Shown here: positions 19,159-28,784 of the stretch, piece after piece | Layout of the letters: every line of letters starts with the position of its first letter | How positions within the stretch are numbered: the stretch's first letter is position 1 | Assembly: GCF_020329485.1 (NCBI RefSeq) | Contig: NZ_JAGKJI010000015.1 | Span: 62,001 to 126,000, forward strand | Direction of reading: 5' to 3' | DNA from: Bradyrhizobium cenepequi | GTDB taxonomy: Bacteria; Pseudomonadota; Alphaproteobacteria; Rhizobiales; Xanthobacteraceae | DNA length: 64,000 nt | Translations under genes and position numbers: made by a program | Notes under the pieces: generated by a model | The model's database searches: none | What the model was told of the DNA's origin: nothing | The model's input: the letters and a program-made list of their open reading frames with translations, nothing else

Positions 19159-19302
19159 GATGAGAGGGACGAGTTGGCCTCTCTATCCCAACTCAAATGG
19201 CCGTGGAAGGACTGCGTGATGTCGCACGGCAATTGCTATTGCCGCAGTGCAGCGCGGATCAAAACATTGCTATCGATCGATGTCACTCGGAATTTCATTG
19301 CG
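19159..19302 (-). repeat. copy B of the pdhA leader repeat
   Basis: Direct copy of 8291-8439 lying 17 bp upstream of the regulator start and 45 bp downstream of the aldehyde dehydrogenase stop. The shared core GCCGCAGTGCAGCGC ... GATCAAAA ... ATTGCTATCGAT is almost unchanged while flanking positions have drifted. If the pdhA copy holds a promoter, this copy places the regulator under similar control. Confidence 0.8.
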
Positions 19303-19347
19303 TGATGACGGCGCGACAGAGGTCGCGCCGTCATCACGATCCCCGTA

Positions 19348-20865
<1,518 letters not shown>

Positions 20866-20950
20866 GCTTCACTCCCGCTGTCGTTTGATTGCTGACCATC
20901 GCCGGCTCATCCCGCGCGACGGCGCGGAAAACATGTCGGGGGGAAGCAAG

Positions 20951-20970
20951 GATGTCAGCTGGGTGACATC
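20951..20970. promoter_or_regulatory. palindrome 1 upstream of aldehyde dehydrogenase
   Basis: Perfect 7 bp inverted repeat GATGTCA / TGACATC separated by 6 bp, centred about 95 bp upstream of the aldehyde dehydrogenase ATG. A candidate dimer-binding operator, for example for the Fis-type AcoR-like regulator nearby. No protein-binding evidence. Confidence 0.5.
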
Positions 20971-20987
20971 AGAACACGGGGCCGACC

Positions 20988-21005
20988 TGTCGCAGATTTG
21001 CGACA
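20988..21005. promoter_or_regulatory. palindrome 2 upstream of aldehyde dehydrogenase
   Basis: Perfect 7 bp inverted repeat TGTCGCA / TGCGACA separated by 4 bp, about 130 bp upstream of the ATG and 36 bp centre to centre from palindrome 1. Position and symmetry suit an upstream activating site. I looked for a GG-N10-GC sigma-54 promoter downstream and found none convincing. Confidence 0.5.
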
Positions 21006-21098
21006 CTCATGGCTCGGCGCGGGCGCCGTCGTAGCGCCTTCCGCCGATCGGGAGAGCCAAATGTTTAGATGACCTATTAGACCCTCTTCGACCGCACA

Positions 21099-22613
21099 TC
21101 ACGGAGATGCACTGCTGCAATCTTGCTGCGCCGGCAGTTCCTCGGCATTCGGGTCGCCCGGGGCGGTCGCCCAGGCCAGTTCGACGAGTGTCACGGTCCT
21201 TCGACCTGCACCGTCAAGCTGGCAGACGATGAGGCCCTGATCCTCGATATACGTCAGCAGACGCTGTGCGCGGCGGAGCGAGTGTGACCCATAGGCGCGG
21301 GCAATCGCTGCATCGCTGGGGCACGGCCAGCCCTCCTTCGCCGCGCGCGCAATCATCATGAAGACGCCCTGCATATCCTCCGGCAGGATGGAGGCGCGGA
21401 CCGAGACATCCTGCCACGCATCATCCTCGACCAGATCGGAGCCGAGCCCGGCGCGGGCGCGCGTCAGCATGCGGCGGAAGTCATTCAGGTCCGGCACCGC
21501 CGAACCGAGGCCCTCGATCCGGCAGCGAACCACGAACTCCTGATAGAGCACGCCGATGGCGCGGAATCCCGCATCGGGTTCAGCCAGGACCGCGCTCAGG
21601 ATACGGTCCACCTGCTCACGCCGCTCTGCCAGTTCGTCATCGCTGACTGGCAGCTCAATCGGCTCGGGACGGGTATTTGAGACGGCGGACTTCGCCGCCC
21701 TGAGCTGCTCGAGAAGATCCGGCGCCGGCCGGCGCTGGGGCCGGCCGGCCTCGGGCGGCGGGGCTGCCAGGATGACGGCACGCGCATCTTCCAGTGTCGC
21801 TTCGGGCAGCGGCATCAGTCGCGGAGTCGCATTGCGCGCGTGGGTATCCGTTGGACCAATGCGCAGCCCCCCCAGGGGGCGGCGGGACAGAGCCGGGCCC
21901 AGCGCCATGAATTGTCCGCGCTCGAGGTCCCGGAAGGCCTCTGCCTGTCGCCGCTCCATGCCGAGGAGATCGGCGGCGCGCGCCATGTCGATATCCAGGA
22001 AAGTCCGGCCCATGAGGAAATTGGACGCCTCGGCCGCGACGTTCTTGGCGAGCTTCGCAAGTCGCTGGGTTGCGATGACGCCGGCAAGCCCACGTTTGCG
22101 GCCACGGCACATCAGGTTCGTCATGGCGCCGAGCGAGAGCTTGCGCGCCTCGTCCGAAACTTCCCCCGCGACCGCCGGTGCGAACAGCTGCGCCTCGTCC
22201 ACCACCACAAGCATCGGGTACCAGTGGTCGCGCTCGACGTCGAAGAGACCGCCGAGGAAGGCGGCGGCGCGGCGCATCTGATTCTCCGCGTCCAATCCCT
22301 CGAGATTGAGCACTGTCGAGACGCGATGGATGCGCGCCCGCTCACCGGCAACCTGCAAGCCTCGCTCGGTATGTTCCTCCGCATCGATCACGAGGTGACC
22401 GAAACGATCGGCCAGCGTCACGAAGTCGCCTTCGGGATCGATGATAGCCTGCTGCACCCAGGCGGTGCTCTGTTCAAGGAGCCGGCGCAGCAGATGGGAT
22501 TTGCCGGAGCCTGAATTGCCCTGCACCAAGAGGCGGGTCGCCAGCAATTCCTCGAGGTCCAGAGTCGCTGGGGCGCCGGCAGTCGTGTGCCCCATCTCGA
22601 TCGCAACGGTCAT
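21099..22613 (-). CDS. HerA-like ATP-binding protein (DUF87 type)
   Basis: About 504 aa from the ATG at 22613; a TTG four codons earlier (22625) with AGGAG too close upstream is the alternative. Walker A is GNSGSGKS near the N-terminus and Walker B is MLVVVDEAQ about 100 residues later, followed by GRKRGLAGVIATQR, the arrangement of HerA/FtsK-type hexameric ATPases. The C-terminal third carries a polar linker and a helical region that looks like a winged helix (AIARAYGSHSLRRAQRLLTY). HerA proteins usually pair with the NurA nuclease or a defence effector, but no nuclease gene adjoins it here; its neighbours are metabolic. Role unknown. Confidence 0.82.
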   Translation of the reverse strand: MTVAIEMGHTTAGAPATLDLEELLATRLLVQGNSGSGKSHLLRRLLEQSTAWVQQAIIDPEGDFVTLADRFGHLVIDAEEHTERGLQVAGERARIHRVSTVLNLEGLDAENQMRRAAAFLGGLFDVERDHWYPMLVVVDEAQLFAPAVAGEVSDEARKLSLGAMTNLMCRGRKRGLAGVIATQRLAKLAKNVAAEASNFLMGRTFLDIDMARAADLLGMERRQAEAFRDLERGQFMALGPALSRRPLGGLRIGPTDTHARNATPRLMPLPEATLEDARAVILAAPPPEAGRPQRRPAPDLLEQLRAAKSAVSNTRPEPIELPVSDDELAERREQVDRILSAVLAEPDAGFRAIGVLYQEFVVRCRIEGLGSAVPDLNDFRRMLTRARAGLGSDLVEDDAWQDVSVRASILPEDMQGVFMMIARAAKEGWPCPSDAAIARAYGSHSLRRAQRLLTYIEDQGLIVCQLDGAGRRTVTLVELAWATAPGDPNAEELPAQQDCSSASP

Positions 22614-22733
22614 GTCCCGACTCAAACTCTCCTTGCGGAGAGGGGCTTATCAACCTGATCCCAGCCCGTCGAGCGCCACATGGCCAATCAGCCGGTGTTC
22701 CACACTGCTGTATTGGCAGGACCGCGGAGGCAC

Positions 22734-23699
22734 CTAATGCGCCTTGACGTCGAAGCGCTTCAGCTTGCGGTGCAGGGTGGCGCGGCTGACGCCCAGCGCC
22801 TTCGCCGCGGCCGAGACATTGCCCTGCGCACGTGCCAGCGCCCGTTGCAGCACCGCGCGCTGCGCGTCGCCGAGATGCTCGCCGCGCCCTTCCCGGCCAT
22901 TGAGCAAGTCGGCCGCTGGAACCGGCCGGAGTGCACAGTCGGGCGCAAGCCCGAAGGCAAGCCGCGCCGAACGCGTGGCGCCGATCACGAGGTCGTCCCC
23001 GTCGATCGCCAATAAGCCGCCGCCATGGGCCTCGGTCGGCGGTGTCAGGACGATCCGAGCATTTGCAAAGGCGCTGCGGAACAGTTCGGCCTCGATGCGC
23101 CGCGCCGCTTCGCCTGCGGCGAGCGCAATCAGGTTGGCGAATGCATCGGTGCGGTCGGCGCGACACGAGGAAACATCGAGCACACCGACGAGCCTTGCAT
23201 GCTCGTCATAGATCGGGGCCGCGGTGCAGCTCAGGAGCGTGTTGCGGGTGAAGAAATGCTGTCCACGGTCGATCGTCAGGACGCGCTGCTCGACCAGGCA
23301 GGTGCCGATGCCATTGGTGCCCTCATGCTCTTCGTCCCAGATCGCACCAGTCCACAAGCCCCACTCCTCGAAAGTGGAATCGTCCGCCGCGTTGCCGCGC
23401 CGCTCCAGCGGAATACCGTCGTGATTGGCGAGCAGCACACAGCAGCCGGCGGCACCCACCGCCTGGTGCAGTCGATCCATGCTCGCTTTTGCGGCGCACA
23501 GCAACGGCGCGACGCGCTGCCGCTCCTGCTGGAACTCAACCTCGGTCAACCGTTGCGGCGGACGCGTTCCGGCGGGATCAAGCTGATGCAATCTGGAAGA
23601 GCGTCGCCACGACGCAACAAGCGCGGATCTCGCGGCCTGGCCCGATTCGATCGCGGCCTCGACATGGGCCGCATGATGAGTGAGCTTGAGCTCCTTCAT
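22734..23699 (-). CDS. AcoR-like regulator: GAF domain plus Fis helix-turn-helix, no AAA+ domain
   Basis: 321 aa from the ATG at 23699, chosen for GGGAGG twelve bases upstream. The N-terminal part (SWRRSSRLHQLDP) and the GAF domain with DEEHEGTNGIGTCL and HFFTRNTLLSCTAAPI are diagnostic of AcoR-type sigma-54 activators. The protein then goes almost directly to a C-terminal Fis-type helix-turn-helix (NVSAAAKALGVSRATLHRKL). The roughly 240-residue AAA+ ATPase module, with its Walker motifs and GAFTGA loop, is absent. It therefore cannot open a sigma-54 promoter itself and must act as a repressor, a sigma-70 activator or a modulator. Probably controls the aldehyde dehydrogenase. No frameshift is visible, so the loss looks like a clean domain architecture. 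Confidence 0.88.
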   Translation of the reverse strand: MKELKLTHHAAHVEAAIESGQAARSALVASWRRSSRLHQLDPAGTRPPQRLTEVEFQQERQRVAPLLCAAKASMDRLHQAVGAAGCCVLLANHDGIPLERRGNAADDSTFEEWGLWTGAIWDEEHEGTNGIGTCLVEQRVLTIDRGQHFFTRNTLLSCTAAPIYDEHARLVGVLDVSSCRADRTDAFANLIALAAGEAARRIEAELFRSAFANARIVLTPPTEAHGGGLLAIDGDDLVIGATRSARLAFGLAPDCALRPVPAADLLNGREGRGEHLGDAQRAVLQRALARAQGNVSAAAKALGVSRATLHRKLKRFDVKAH

Positions 23700-23839
23700 C
23701 CCGCTGATATTCCTCCCTTTGTTTAAGGATAGGGCATTCCCACCATGGCTTTTTTGATCTTCGTCAAATTCGCAAGACACGCCGGACCGCTAGCCGCGGG
23801 CCCGGAACGGAGGTTACGGCGATTGGAGAAGTTCGACAA

Positions 23840-24157
23840 TCAGTTTGGCCGGGAGGTCCGCACCAGGTCGCGCGGGTTGGCGTAATCGAGCTGGTAGCGG
23901 GCCCGCTCGTCCAGCATGTCGGGGTCGAGGCTCTCGGAACGGAGCAGCGAGACGCGCTTCTCGCCTTCGACGCGCTCCTTCTTCAGCCGCTCCAATTCGG
24001 AGGTCAGCGCGATGATCTCCTGATCGAGTTCCTGCCGTGCATTCAGGCCGTATTTGCCGGTATAGGCGTTGACGCCGAAATAGCCGATCATCAGGGCCGC
24101 CATCGTGTAGAGGGCGAGCCCGGTCAGGATCGATTTGAGGCGCGTGCGGGAAACCAT
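23840..24157 (-). CDS. FtsB/DivIC-like septum formation initiator
   Basis: 105 aa bitopic membrane protein. A short basic N-terminus is followed by one transmembrane helix (about 10-28, ILTGLALYTMAALMIGYFGV). A periplasmic coiled coil comes next (about 38-75), and the family tail DPDMLDERARYQLDYANPRDLV closes the protein. FtsB works with FtsL and FtsQ at the division septum. In Bradyrhizobium-type genomes this gene usually sits between enolase and pdhA, and here about 15.5 kb of other genes separate it from pdhA, consistent with insertion at this place. Confidence 0.88.
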   Translation of the reverse strand: MVSRTRLKSILTGLALYTMAALMIGYFGVNAYTGKYGLNARQELDQEIIALTSELERLKKERVEGEKRVSLLRSESLDPDMLDERARYQLDYANPRDLVRTSRPN

Positions 24158-24255
24158 GCCGCCAGCTTGAGACGGCGCGGTTAATGGACCCCTAAGGCCT
24201 TTATTTTGCGCCTATTCTTTTCGCAAAACCGGCGGCCAACTTTGCGGAATACGCG

Positions 24256-24807
24256 CTATTTGCTATGCTTCTCGACGTGGGCGGCGAAGGCGTCGATGTA
24301 TTGCTGCAACACCGGCCGCAATGACTCCTTGGTGAGCTCACCGTTGGCGTCGAAAGCGTCGCCGATCCCGTTCAGATAGATCTCCGGCTGCTGCAGGATT
24401 GGACCCGCAATCCCCGGCAGGATGTTCTGCAGGTGCTTGGCGGCGGACACGCCACCGAGGGGCCCCGGCGAGGTGCCGACGATGCCGACCGGCTTGCCGT
24501 TGAACGAGCTCTTGCCATAGGGGCGCGAGCCGACATCGATGGCATTCTTCAGGACGCCGGGGATCGAACGATTGTATTCCGGCGTCACGAACAGAACGGC
24601 GTTCGACTGCTGCAGCTTCTCCCGGAACGACAGCCAGTCGGCCGGCGGGTTGGCCTCGAGGTCCTGGTTGAAGAAGGAAATGCCATGCGGGGTAATGACG
24701 TCGAGCTTCAGCGAGGACGGCGCCAGCTTCGCCAGCGCATGAGCAATCTTCAGCGAGAAGCTTTCCTTGCGCAGGCTGCCTGCGATGGTGACGACGGTGT
24801 AGGCCAT
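24256..24807 (-). CDS. NADPH-dependent FMN reductase
   Basis: 183 aa flavodoxin-like reductase. The FMN phosphate loop is GSLRKESFS and the isoalloxazine loop is TPEYNRSIPGVLKNAID, followed by SPGPLGG. This is the ChrR/YieF/azoreductase family, which reduces quinones, azo compounds or chromate with NAD(P)H in two-electron steps. It is a single soluble domain of normal length. It lies between the FtsB-like gene and the quinone oxidoreductase on the same strand, with gaps near 100-170 bp, so it is probably its own unit. Confidence 0.93.
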   Translation of the reverse strand: MAYTVVTIAGSLRKESFSLKIAHALAKLAPSSLKLDVITPHGISFFNQDLEANPPADWLSFREKLQQSNAVLFVTPEYNRSIPGVLKNAIDVGSRPYGKSSFNGKPVGIVGTSPGPLGGVSAAKHLQNILPGIAGPILQQPEIYLNGIGDAFDANGELTKESLRPVLQQYIDAFAAHVEKHSK

Positions 24808-24940
24808 TTGGTTTCCCTTCGATCGACGAATTCGACGGGCGACTTAAGCCGCCACCTCGAAAAGAATGCAAGTGCATGGAACGTGCAATTGCGGAAACAC
24901 AGCGTTCGGAAAAAAGAGCCTACCGGAAAACCGTGACACC

Positions 24941-24979
24941 CCGTAGCCCGGGTTACGCTCCGCTCCACCCGGGCTACGG
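24941..24979. repeat. intergenic inverted repeat after the oxidoreductase gene
   Basis: Perfect 13 bp arms CCGTAGCCCGGGT / ACCCGGGCTACGG around a 13 bp loop. It ends 3 bp from the oxidoreductase stop (24982) and can fold as a strong hairpin, so it may also serve as a terminator. Confidence 0.75.
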
Positions 24980-24981
24980 CC

Positions 24982-26118
24982 CTATTTGTTTGGGTTGATC
25001 AAGAACTTCTCGCCGGTGGCGCGCTTGGCATAAACAGCGATGTTGGCAAGCGACAGCGCTTCCTGCAGCGACACCACCTGCGTGTAATGGCTTGCAAAGG
25101 TGGTCTTGAGTTCGTCGACCACTCGCTGGCGCAATCTTGCGAAATCCGCCGGCGGCAGCCTCTGCAGGAAATAGGTCAGGAGCCAGCCACCGACGCCCCA
25201 GGCCATGCCGAAACCGCGCGGCAGTTCGATCGGGCCGGTGTCGAGGCTGCCATAGACATAGATCTGCTTGTGCACGGCCGAGCCATAGCGGCTGTATTCC
25301 TTGGCGGTCTTGTTGATCGCGACTTCCATCGCGTTGAGGATCTGGCCGGCGAGCCTGCCGCCGCCGATCGCGTCGAAGGCGATGGTCGCGCCGGTCTGGA
25401 CCAGCGCATTGGTGAGATCGTCGAGAAATGTCGGCGCGGAGGAATCGACGACATATTTGGCCCCGATCTTGTGAAGGATATCGGCCTGCGCCCTGCTGCG
25501 CACGATGTTGACCAGGGGAATGCCGTCCTTGAGGCAGATCCTGTTCAGCATCTGGCCGAGATTGGAGGCCGCCGCCGTATGCACCAGCGCCTTGTGGCCT
25601 TCTCGCCGCATCGTCTCGGTCATGCCGAGCGCGGTCAGCGGATTGACGAAGCAGGAGGCGCCCTCCGCAGGCGTCGTCCCCTCGGACAACACCAGCACGT
25701 CCTTCGTGCGCGCCACACGATATTGCGCATACATGGCGCCGCCGAGCAGCGCGACCGTCTTGCCGAGCAGCGCCTTCGCCGCATCCGACGACCCGGTCTT
25801 CACCACCACGCCGGCTCCTTCATTGCCGACCGGCATCGATTGGTCGAGCCGTGCTGCGAGCCCGCCGAGCGCCGCGTCCGGCACCTTCGCAGTGATGATC
25901 GGAGATTCCTTGGTGCCCGAGGCCTTGGCAGTCGAGAGGTCGGCGGGGCCGATCAGAAGCCCAAGGTCGGACGGATTGATCGGCGCGGCCTCGACCCGGA
26001 CCACGATCTCGTCCGGACCGGGTTCAGGTGTTGGCACCTCCAGAAGCGAGATTTCCAGCTCGCCGCTTTTCTTGATCAACGAACGGAGCTGAAGTCCAGT
26101 CTTGCCGTCGGATGCCAT
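24982..26118 (-). CDS. zinc-free MDR quinone oxidoreductase-like protein
   Basis: 378 aa from the ATG at 26118, which is preceded by GGGAGGGG; the frame extends 21 codons further without a better start. The N-terminal GroES-like domain reads EIVVRVEAAPINPSDLGLL and PVGNEGAGVVVKTG. The Rossmann domain has HTAAASNLGQML and AFDAIGGGRLAGQ. No structural or catalytic zinc ligands are seen. Members reduce quinones or enones with NADPH. About 100 bp downstream of eno on the same strand. Substrate unknown. Confidence 0.88.
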   Translation of the reverse strand: MASDGKTGLQLRSLIKKSGELEISLLEVPTPEPGPDEIVVRVEAAPINPSDLGLLIGPADLSTAKASGTKESPIITAKVPDAALGGLAARLDQSMPVGNEGAGVVVKTGSSDAAKALLGKTVALLGGAMYAQYRVARTKDVLVLSEGTTPAEGASCFVNPLTALGMTETMRREGHKALVHTAAASNLGQMLNRICLKDGIPLVNIVRSRAQADILHKIGAKYVVDSSAPTFLDDLTNALVQTGATIAFDAIGGGRLAGQILNAMEVAINKTAKEYSRYGSAVHKQIYVYGSLDTGPIELPRGFGMAWGVGGWLLTYFLQRLPPADFARLRQRVVDELKTTFASHYTQVVSLQEALSLANIAVYAKRATGEKFLINPNK

Positions 26119-26218
26119 CGTACCCCTCCCTTGCTTGTTGTCCGGCCGCCTCCAGTTAGGCGGGGCGGCCGCAACAAACAAGGGTCGAAGCCCGCGCCAA
26201 ACAGCTCAGCACGCCGCG

Positions 26219-27502
26219 TTATGCCAGCGCCTTGAATGCCGCCCTGCCCGCGTACTTCGCCTGCCTGCCGAGCTGCTGCTCGATGCGCAAGAGCTGGTTG
26301 TACTTCGCGGTCCGGTCGGAGCGCGCCAGCGAGCCGGTCTTGATCTGTCCGCAATTGGTGGCGACCGCGAGATCGGCGATGGTGGAGTCTTCCGTTTCGC
26401 CGGAGCGATGCGACATCACCGAGGTGTAGCCGGCCTTGTGCGCCATCTCGACGGCGGCAAGTGTCTCCGTGAGCGTGCCGATCTGGTTGACTTTGATCAG
26501 GATCGAATTGGCGCGACCGCTCCTGATGCCATCGGCGAGGCGCGTCACATTGGTGACGAAGAGATCGTCGCCGACGAGCTGGCACTTGCTGCCGATCAGA
26601 TCGGTCAGCTCCTTCCAGCCGTCCATGTCGTCTTCGGACATGCCGTCCTCAATGGTGACGATCGGATAGCGCGAGACGAGATCGGCGAGATACTTCGCCT
26701 GCTCGGAGCGCGAGCGCGTCTTGTTTTCGCCGCCATAGACATACTTGCCGTCCTTGAAGAATTCAGTGGACGCGCAGTCGAGCCCGAGCATGACGTCATC
26801 GCCGGCCCTGTAGCCGGCCTTGCCGACCGCGTTGACGACGAAATCCAGCGCGGCGTCCGCGGACGGCAGGTTCGGCGCAAAGCCGCCTTCGTCGCCGACA
26901 TTGGTGTTGTGGCCGGCCTTCTTTAATTCGCTGCGCAACGTGTGGAAGATTTCCGAGCCGCAGCGCAAGGCATCGGCAAAGCTTTCCGCACCGACCGGCA
27001 AGATCATGAATTCCTGGAAATCGATCGGGTTGTCGGCATGCACGCCGCCATTGATGATGTTCATCATCGGCACCGGCAGCGTCCGCGCCGAGGTGCCGCC
27101 GACATAGCGATAGAGCGGCATGTCGAAGGATTCAGCCGCCGCCTTGGCACAGGCGAGCGAGACGCCGAGGATGGCATTGGCCCCTAACCGGCTCTTGTTC
27201 GGCGTGCCGTCGAGGTCGATCATGATCTGGTCGATCCGGACCTGGTCCTCGACCGCGTGGTCGCTGAGCGCCTCGAAGATCTCGCCGTTGATGGCTCCGA
27301 CAGCCTTCTGCACGCCCTTGCCGAGATAGCGCGCCTTGGCGCCGTCGCGCAGTTCCACCGCCTCGTGCGCGCCGGTGGAGGCGCCCGACGGCACCGCAGC
27401 GCGGCCGAACGAACCGTCTTCCAGCACCACATCGACCTCGACCGTGGGATTGCCGCGGCTATCGAGAATTTCGCGGCCAATGATGTCGACGATGGCGGTC
27501 AT
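26219..27502 (-). CDS. eno: enolase
   Basis: 427 aa from the ATG at 27502 (MTAIVDIIGREILDSRGNPT), with GAGGAAG upstream; the frame is open 34 codons further but without family homology. The substrate loop SGASTGAHEA, the metal ligands in GLDCAST, TIEDGMSEDD and GDDLFVTN, the catalytic lysine in ILIKVNQIGTLTE, and the SHRSGETED loop are all present. It converts 2-phosphoglycerate to phosphoenolpyruvate in glycolysis. Confidence 0.98.
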   Translation of the reverse strand: MTAIVDIIGREILDSRGNPTVEVDVVLEDGSFGRAAVPSGASTGAHEAVELRDGAKARYLGKGVQKAVGAINGEIFEALSDHAVEDQVRIDQIMIDLDGTPNKSRLGANAILGVSLACAKAAAESFDMPLYRYVGGTSARTLPVPMMNIINGGVHADNPIDFQEFMILPVGAESFADALRCGSEIFHTLRSELKKAGHNTNVGDEGGFAPNLPSADAALDFVVNAVGKAGYRAGDDVMLGLDCASTEFFKDGKYVYGGENKTRSRSEQAKYLADLVSRYPIVTIEDGMSEDDMDGWKELTDLIGSKCQLVGDDLFVTNVTRLADGIRSGRANSILIKVNQIGTLTETLAAVEMAHKAGYTSVMSHRSGETEDSTIADLAVATNCGQIKTGSLARSDRTAKYNQLLRIEQQLGRQAKYAGRAAFKALA

Positions 27503-27667
27503 GATGCACTTCCTCAGGTGTGGTTCTGGTTGGATGCGCTGCGTCATACACGGCATGCAAGCAAATGTGAACGCTGACGCTTTGGCACGCGTCTGACGTG
27601 GCAATGTGGTAGGTTTATGCTGATCTTCGCGTTTTAGCCCATTGTTTCACAAAGCCGGGGTAACGCA

Positions 27668-28669
27668 ATGAATCGACGCCAGTTTCTCAGCTCGAGTGCT
27701 GCCGCAATTTTGGCCACGCCCGCCGTGTTGCGCGAGGCCCGTCCCCAGGAGGCCCAAGCGGGTGCATTCCCTGTGAAATATTTCCCGGTAGCCCGCGGCA
27801 TGGGCTCGCGCGACGTCACGCCGGCCCTCGATGGCACGATCTGGTTCTGCGGACAGCGCAATGGGAAGCTCGGCCGGCTCGATCCGCGGGACGGCGCCTT
27901 CAAGCTAATCGACCTCGGACAAGGTGCCGCGCCTCACGGAGTCACCCTTGGCCCGGATGGCGCGCCGTGGATCACCGAGGGTGGGCAGAATGCGATCGCG
28001 CGTGTCGACCCCGGCGATCACAAGGTGACGCTGTTTCGCCTTCCCGAAAAATACGCCTACGCCAATCTCAATACCGGCGTGTTCGACAAGAGCGGAATCT
28101 ACTGGTTCACCGGTCAGTCCGGCTATTACGGCCGGCTCGATCCGAAGTCCGGCGAGATGAAAGTATTCGAGGCGCCCAAAGGCGTCGGCCCCTATGGCAT
28201 CACGGTCACCCCGAAAGGCGATGTCTGGTACGCCTCGCTGGCGGGAAGTCACATTGCGAAGATCGATCTCGTGACAGGGCGAGCGAGCGTGGTCGAGCCG
28301 CCCACGCCGAAGCAAGGCGCGCGGCGGATCTGGTCGGATTCGCGAAGCCGCCTGTGGATCAGCGAATGGAACAGCGGCCAGGTATCGATACACGATCCCG
28401 CCGATGGCTCGTGGAAGACCTGGAAATTGCCGGGTGACAACCCGCGCGCTTACGCGGTCTATGTCGATGACAAGGACAAGGTCTGGCTCACCGATTTCTC
28501 GGCCAACGCGATCGTGCGCTTCGATCCGCAGACGGAGGCGTTTCGTTCGTTCCCGAGCGACAAGCCCGGCGCGAATGTGCGGCAGCTCGATGGCCGGCCA
28601 GGCGAGACCTGGGGTGGAGAATCCGGCAACGACCGCCTTGTCATGATTCAGACGACGGCGCCCGCATAG
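27668..28669 (+). CDS. secreted streptogramin lyase-like beta-propeller protein
   Basis: 333 aa. The N-terminus MNRRQFLSSSAAAILATPAV contains a twin-arginine motif and hydrophobic core, so Tat export is likely. The rest is a string of short repeats ending in sequences such as GTIWFCGQRNGKLGRLDP, GAPWITEGGQNAIARVDP and IYWFTGQSGYYGRLDP, which is the Vgb/NHL-like seven-bladed propeller pattern. Real virginiamycin B lyases are cytoplasmic; exported relatives are of unknown function and antibiotic inactivation should not be assumed. It stands alone between divergent eno and queF. Confidence 0.85.
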   Translation: MNRRQFLSSSAAAILATPAVLREARPQEAQAGAFPVKYFPVARGMGSRDVTPALDGTIWFCGQRNGKLGRLDPRDGAFKLIDLGQGAAPHGVTLGPDGAPWITEGGQNAIARVDPGDHKVTLFRLPEKYAYANLNTGVFDKSGIYWFTGQSGYYGRLDPKSGEMKVFEAPKGVGPYGITVTPKGDVWYASLAGSHIAKIDLVTGRASVVEPPTPKQGARRIWSDSRSRLWISEWNSGQVSIHDPADGSWKTWKLPGDNPRAYAVYVDDKDKVWLTDFSANAIVRFDPQTEAFRSFPSDKPGANVRQLDGRPGETWGGESGNDRLVMIQTTAPA

Positions 28670-28784
28670 ATCCGGCGCAACCCTGTTGGCTCGTCAGCGA
28701 TCTGACACGCTTGCGTCCTCGCCTTGACGGTTGACGAATAACCCCGCTTGCGTCCATGTCAGCCATCCCCGAAGGACAGATTTC

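Noticed and set aside
8291..19302. Insertion sequence or integrative element ends
   Set aside because: No transposase, integrase, tRNA target or terminal inverted repeats were found at the duplicated leaders; the pattern is a plain direct duplication.
20866..20950. Sigma-54 promoter for the aldehyde dehydrogenase
   Set aside because: No GG-N10-GC match with the TGGCAC/TTGC context was found.
21099..22613. HerA-based anti-phage system
   Set aside because: No nuclease, SIR2-like or other effector gene lies beside it, so a defence system cannot be claimed from this window.
27668..28669. Streptogramin resistance gene
   Set aside because: Homology is limited to the propeller fold and the protein is exported, so resistance function is not supported.
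28670..28784. preQ1 riboswitch upstream of queF
   Set aside because: I looked for a compact hairpin followed by an A-rich stretch and saw neither.
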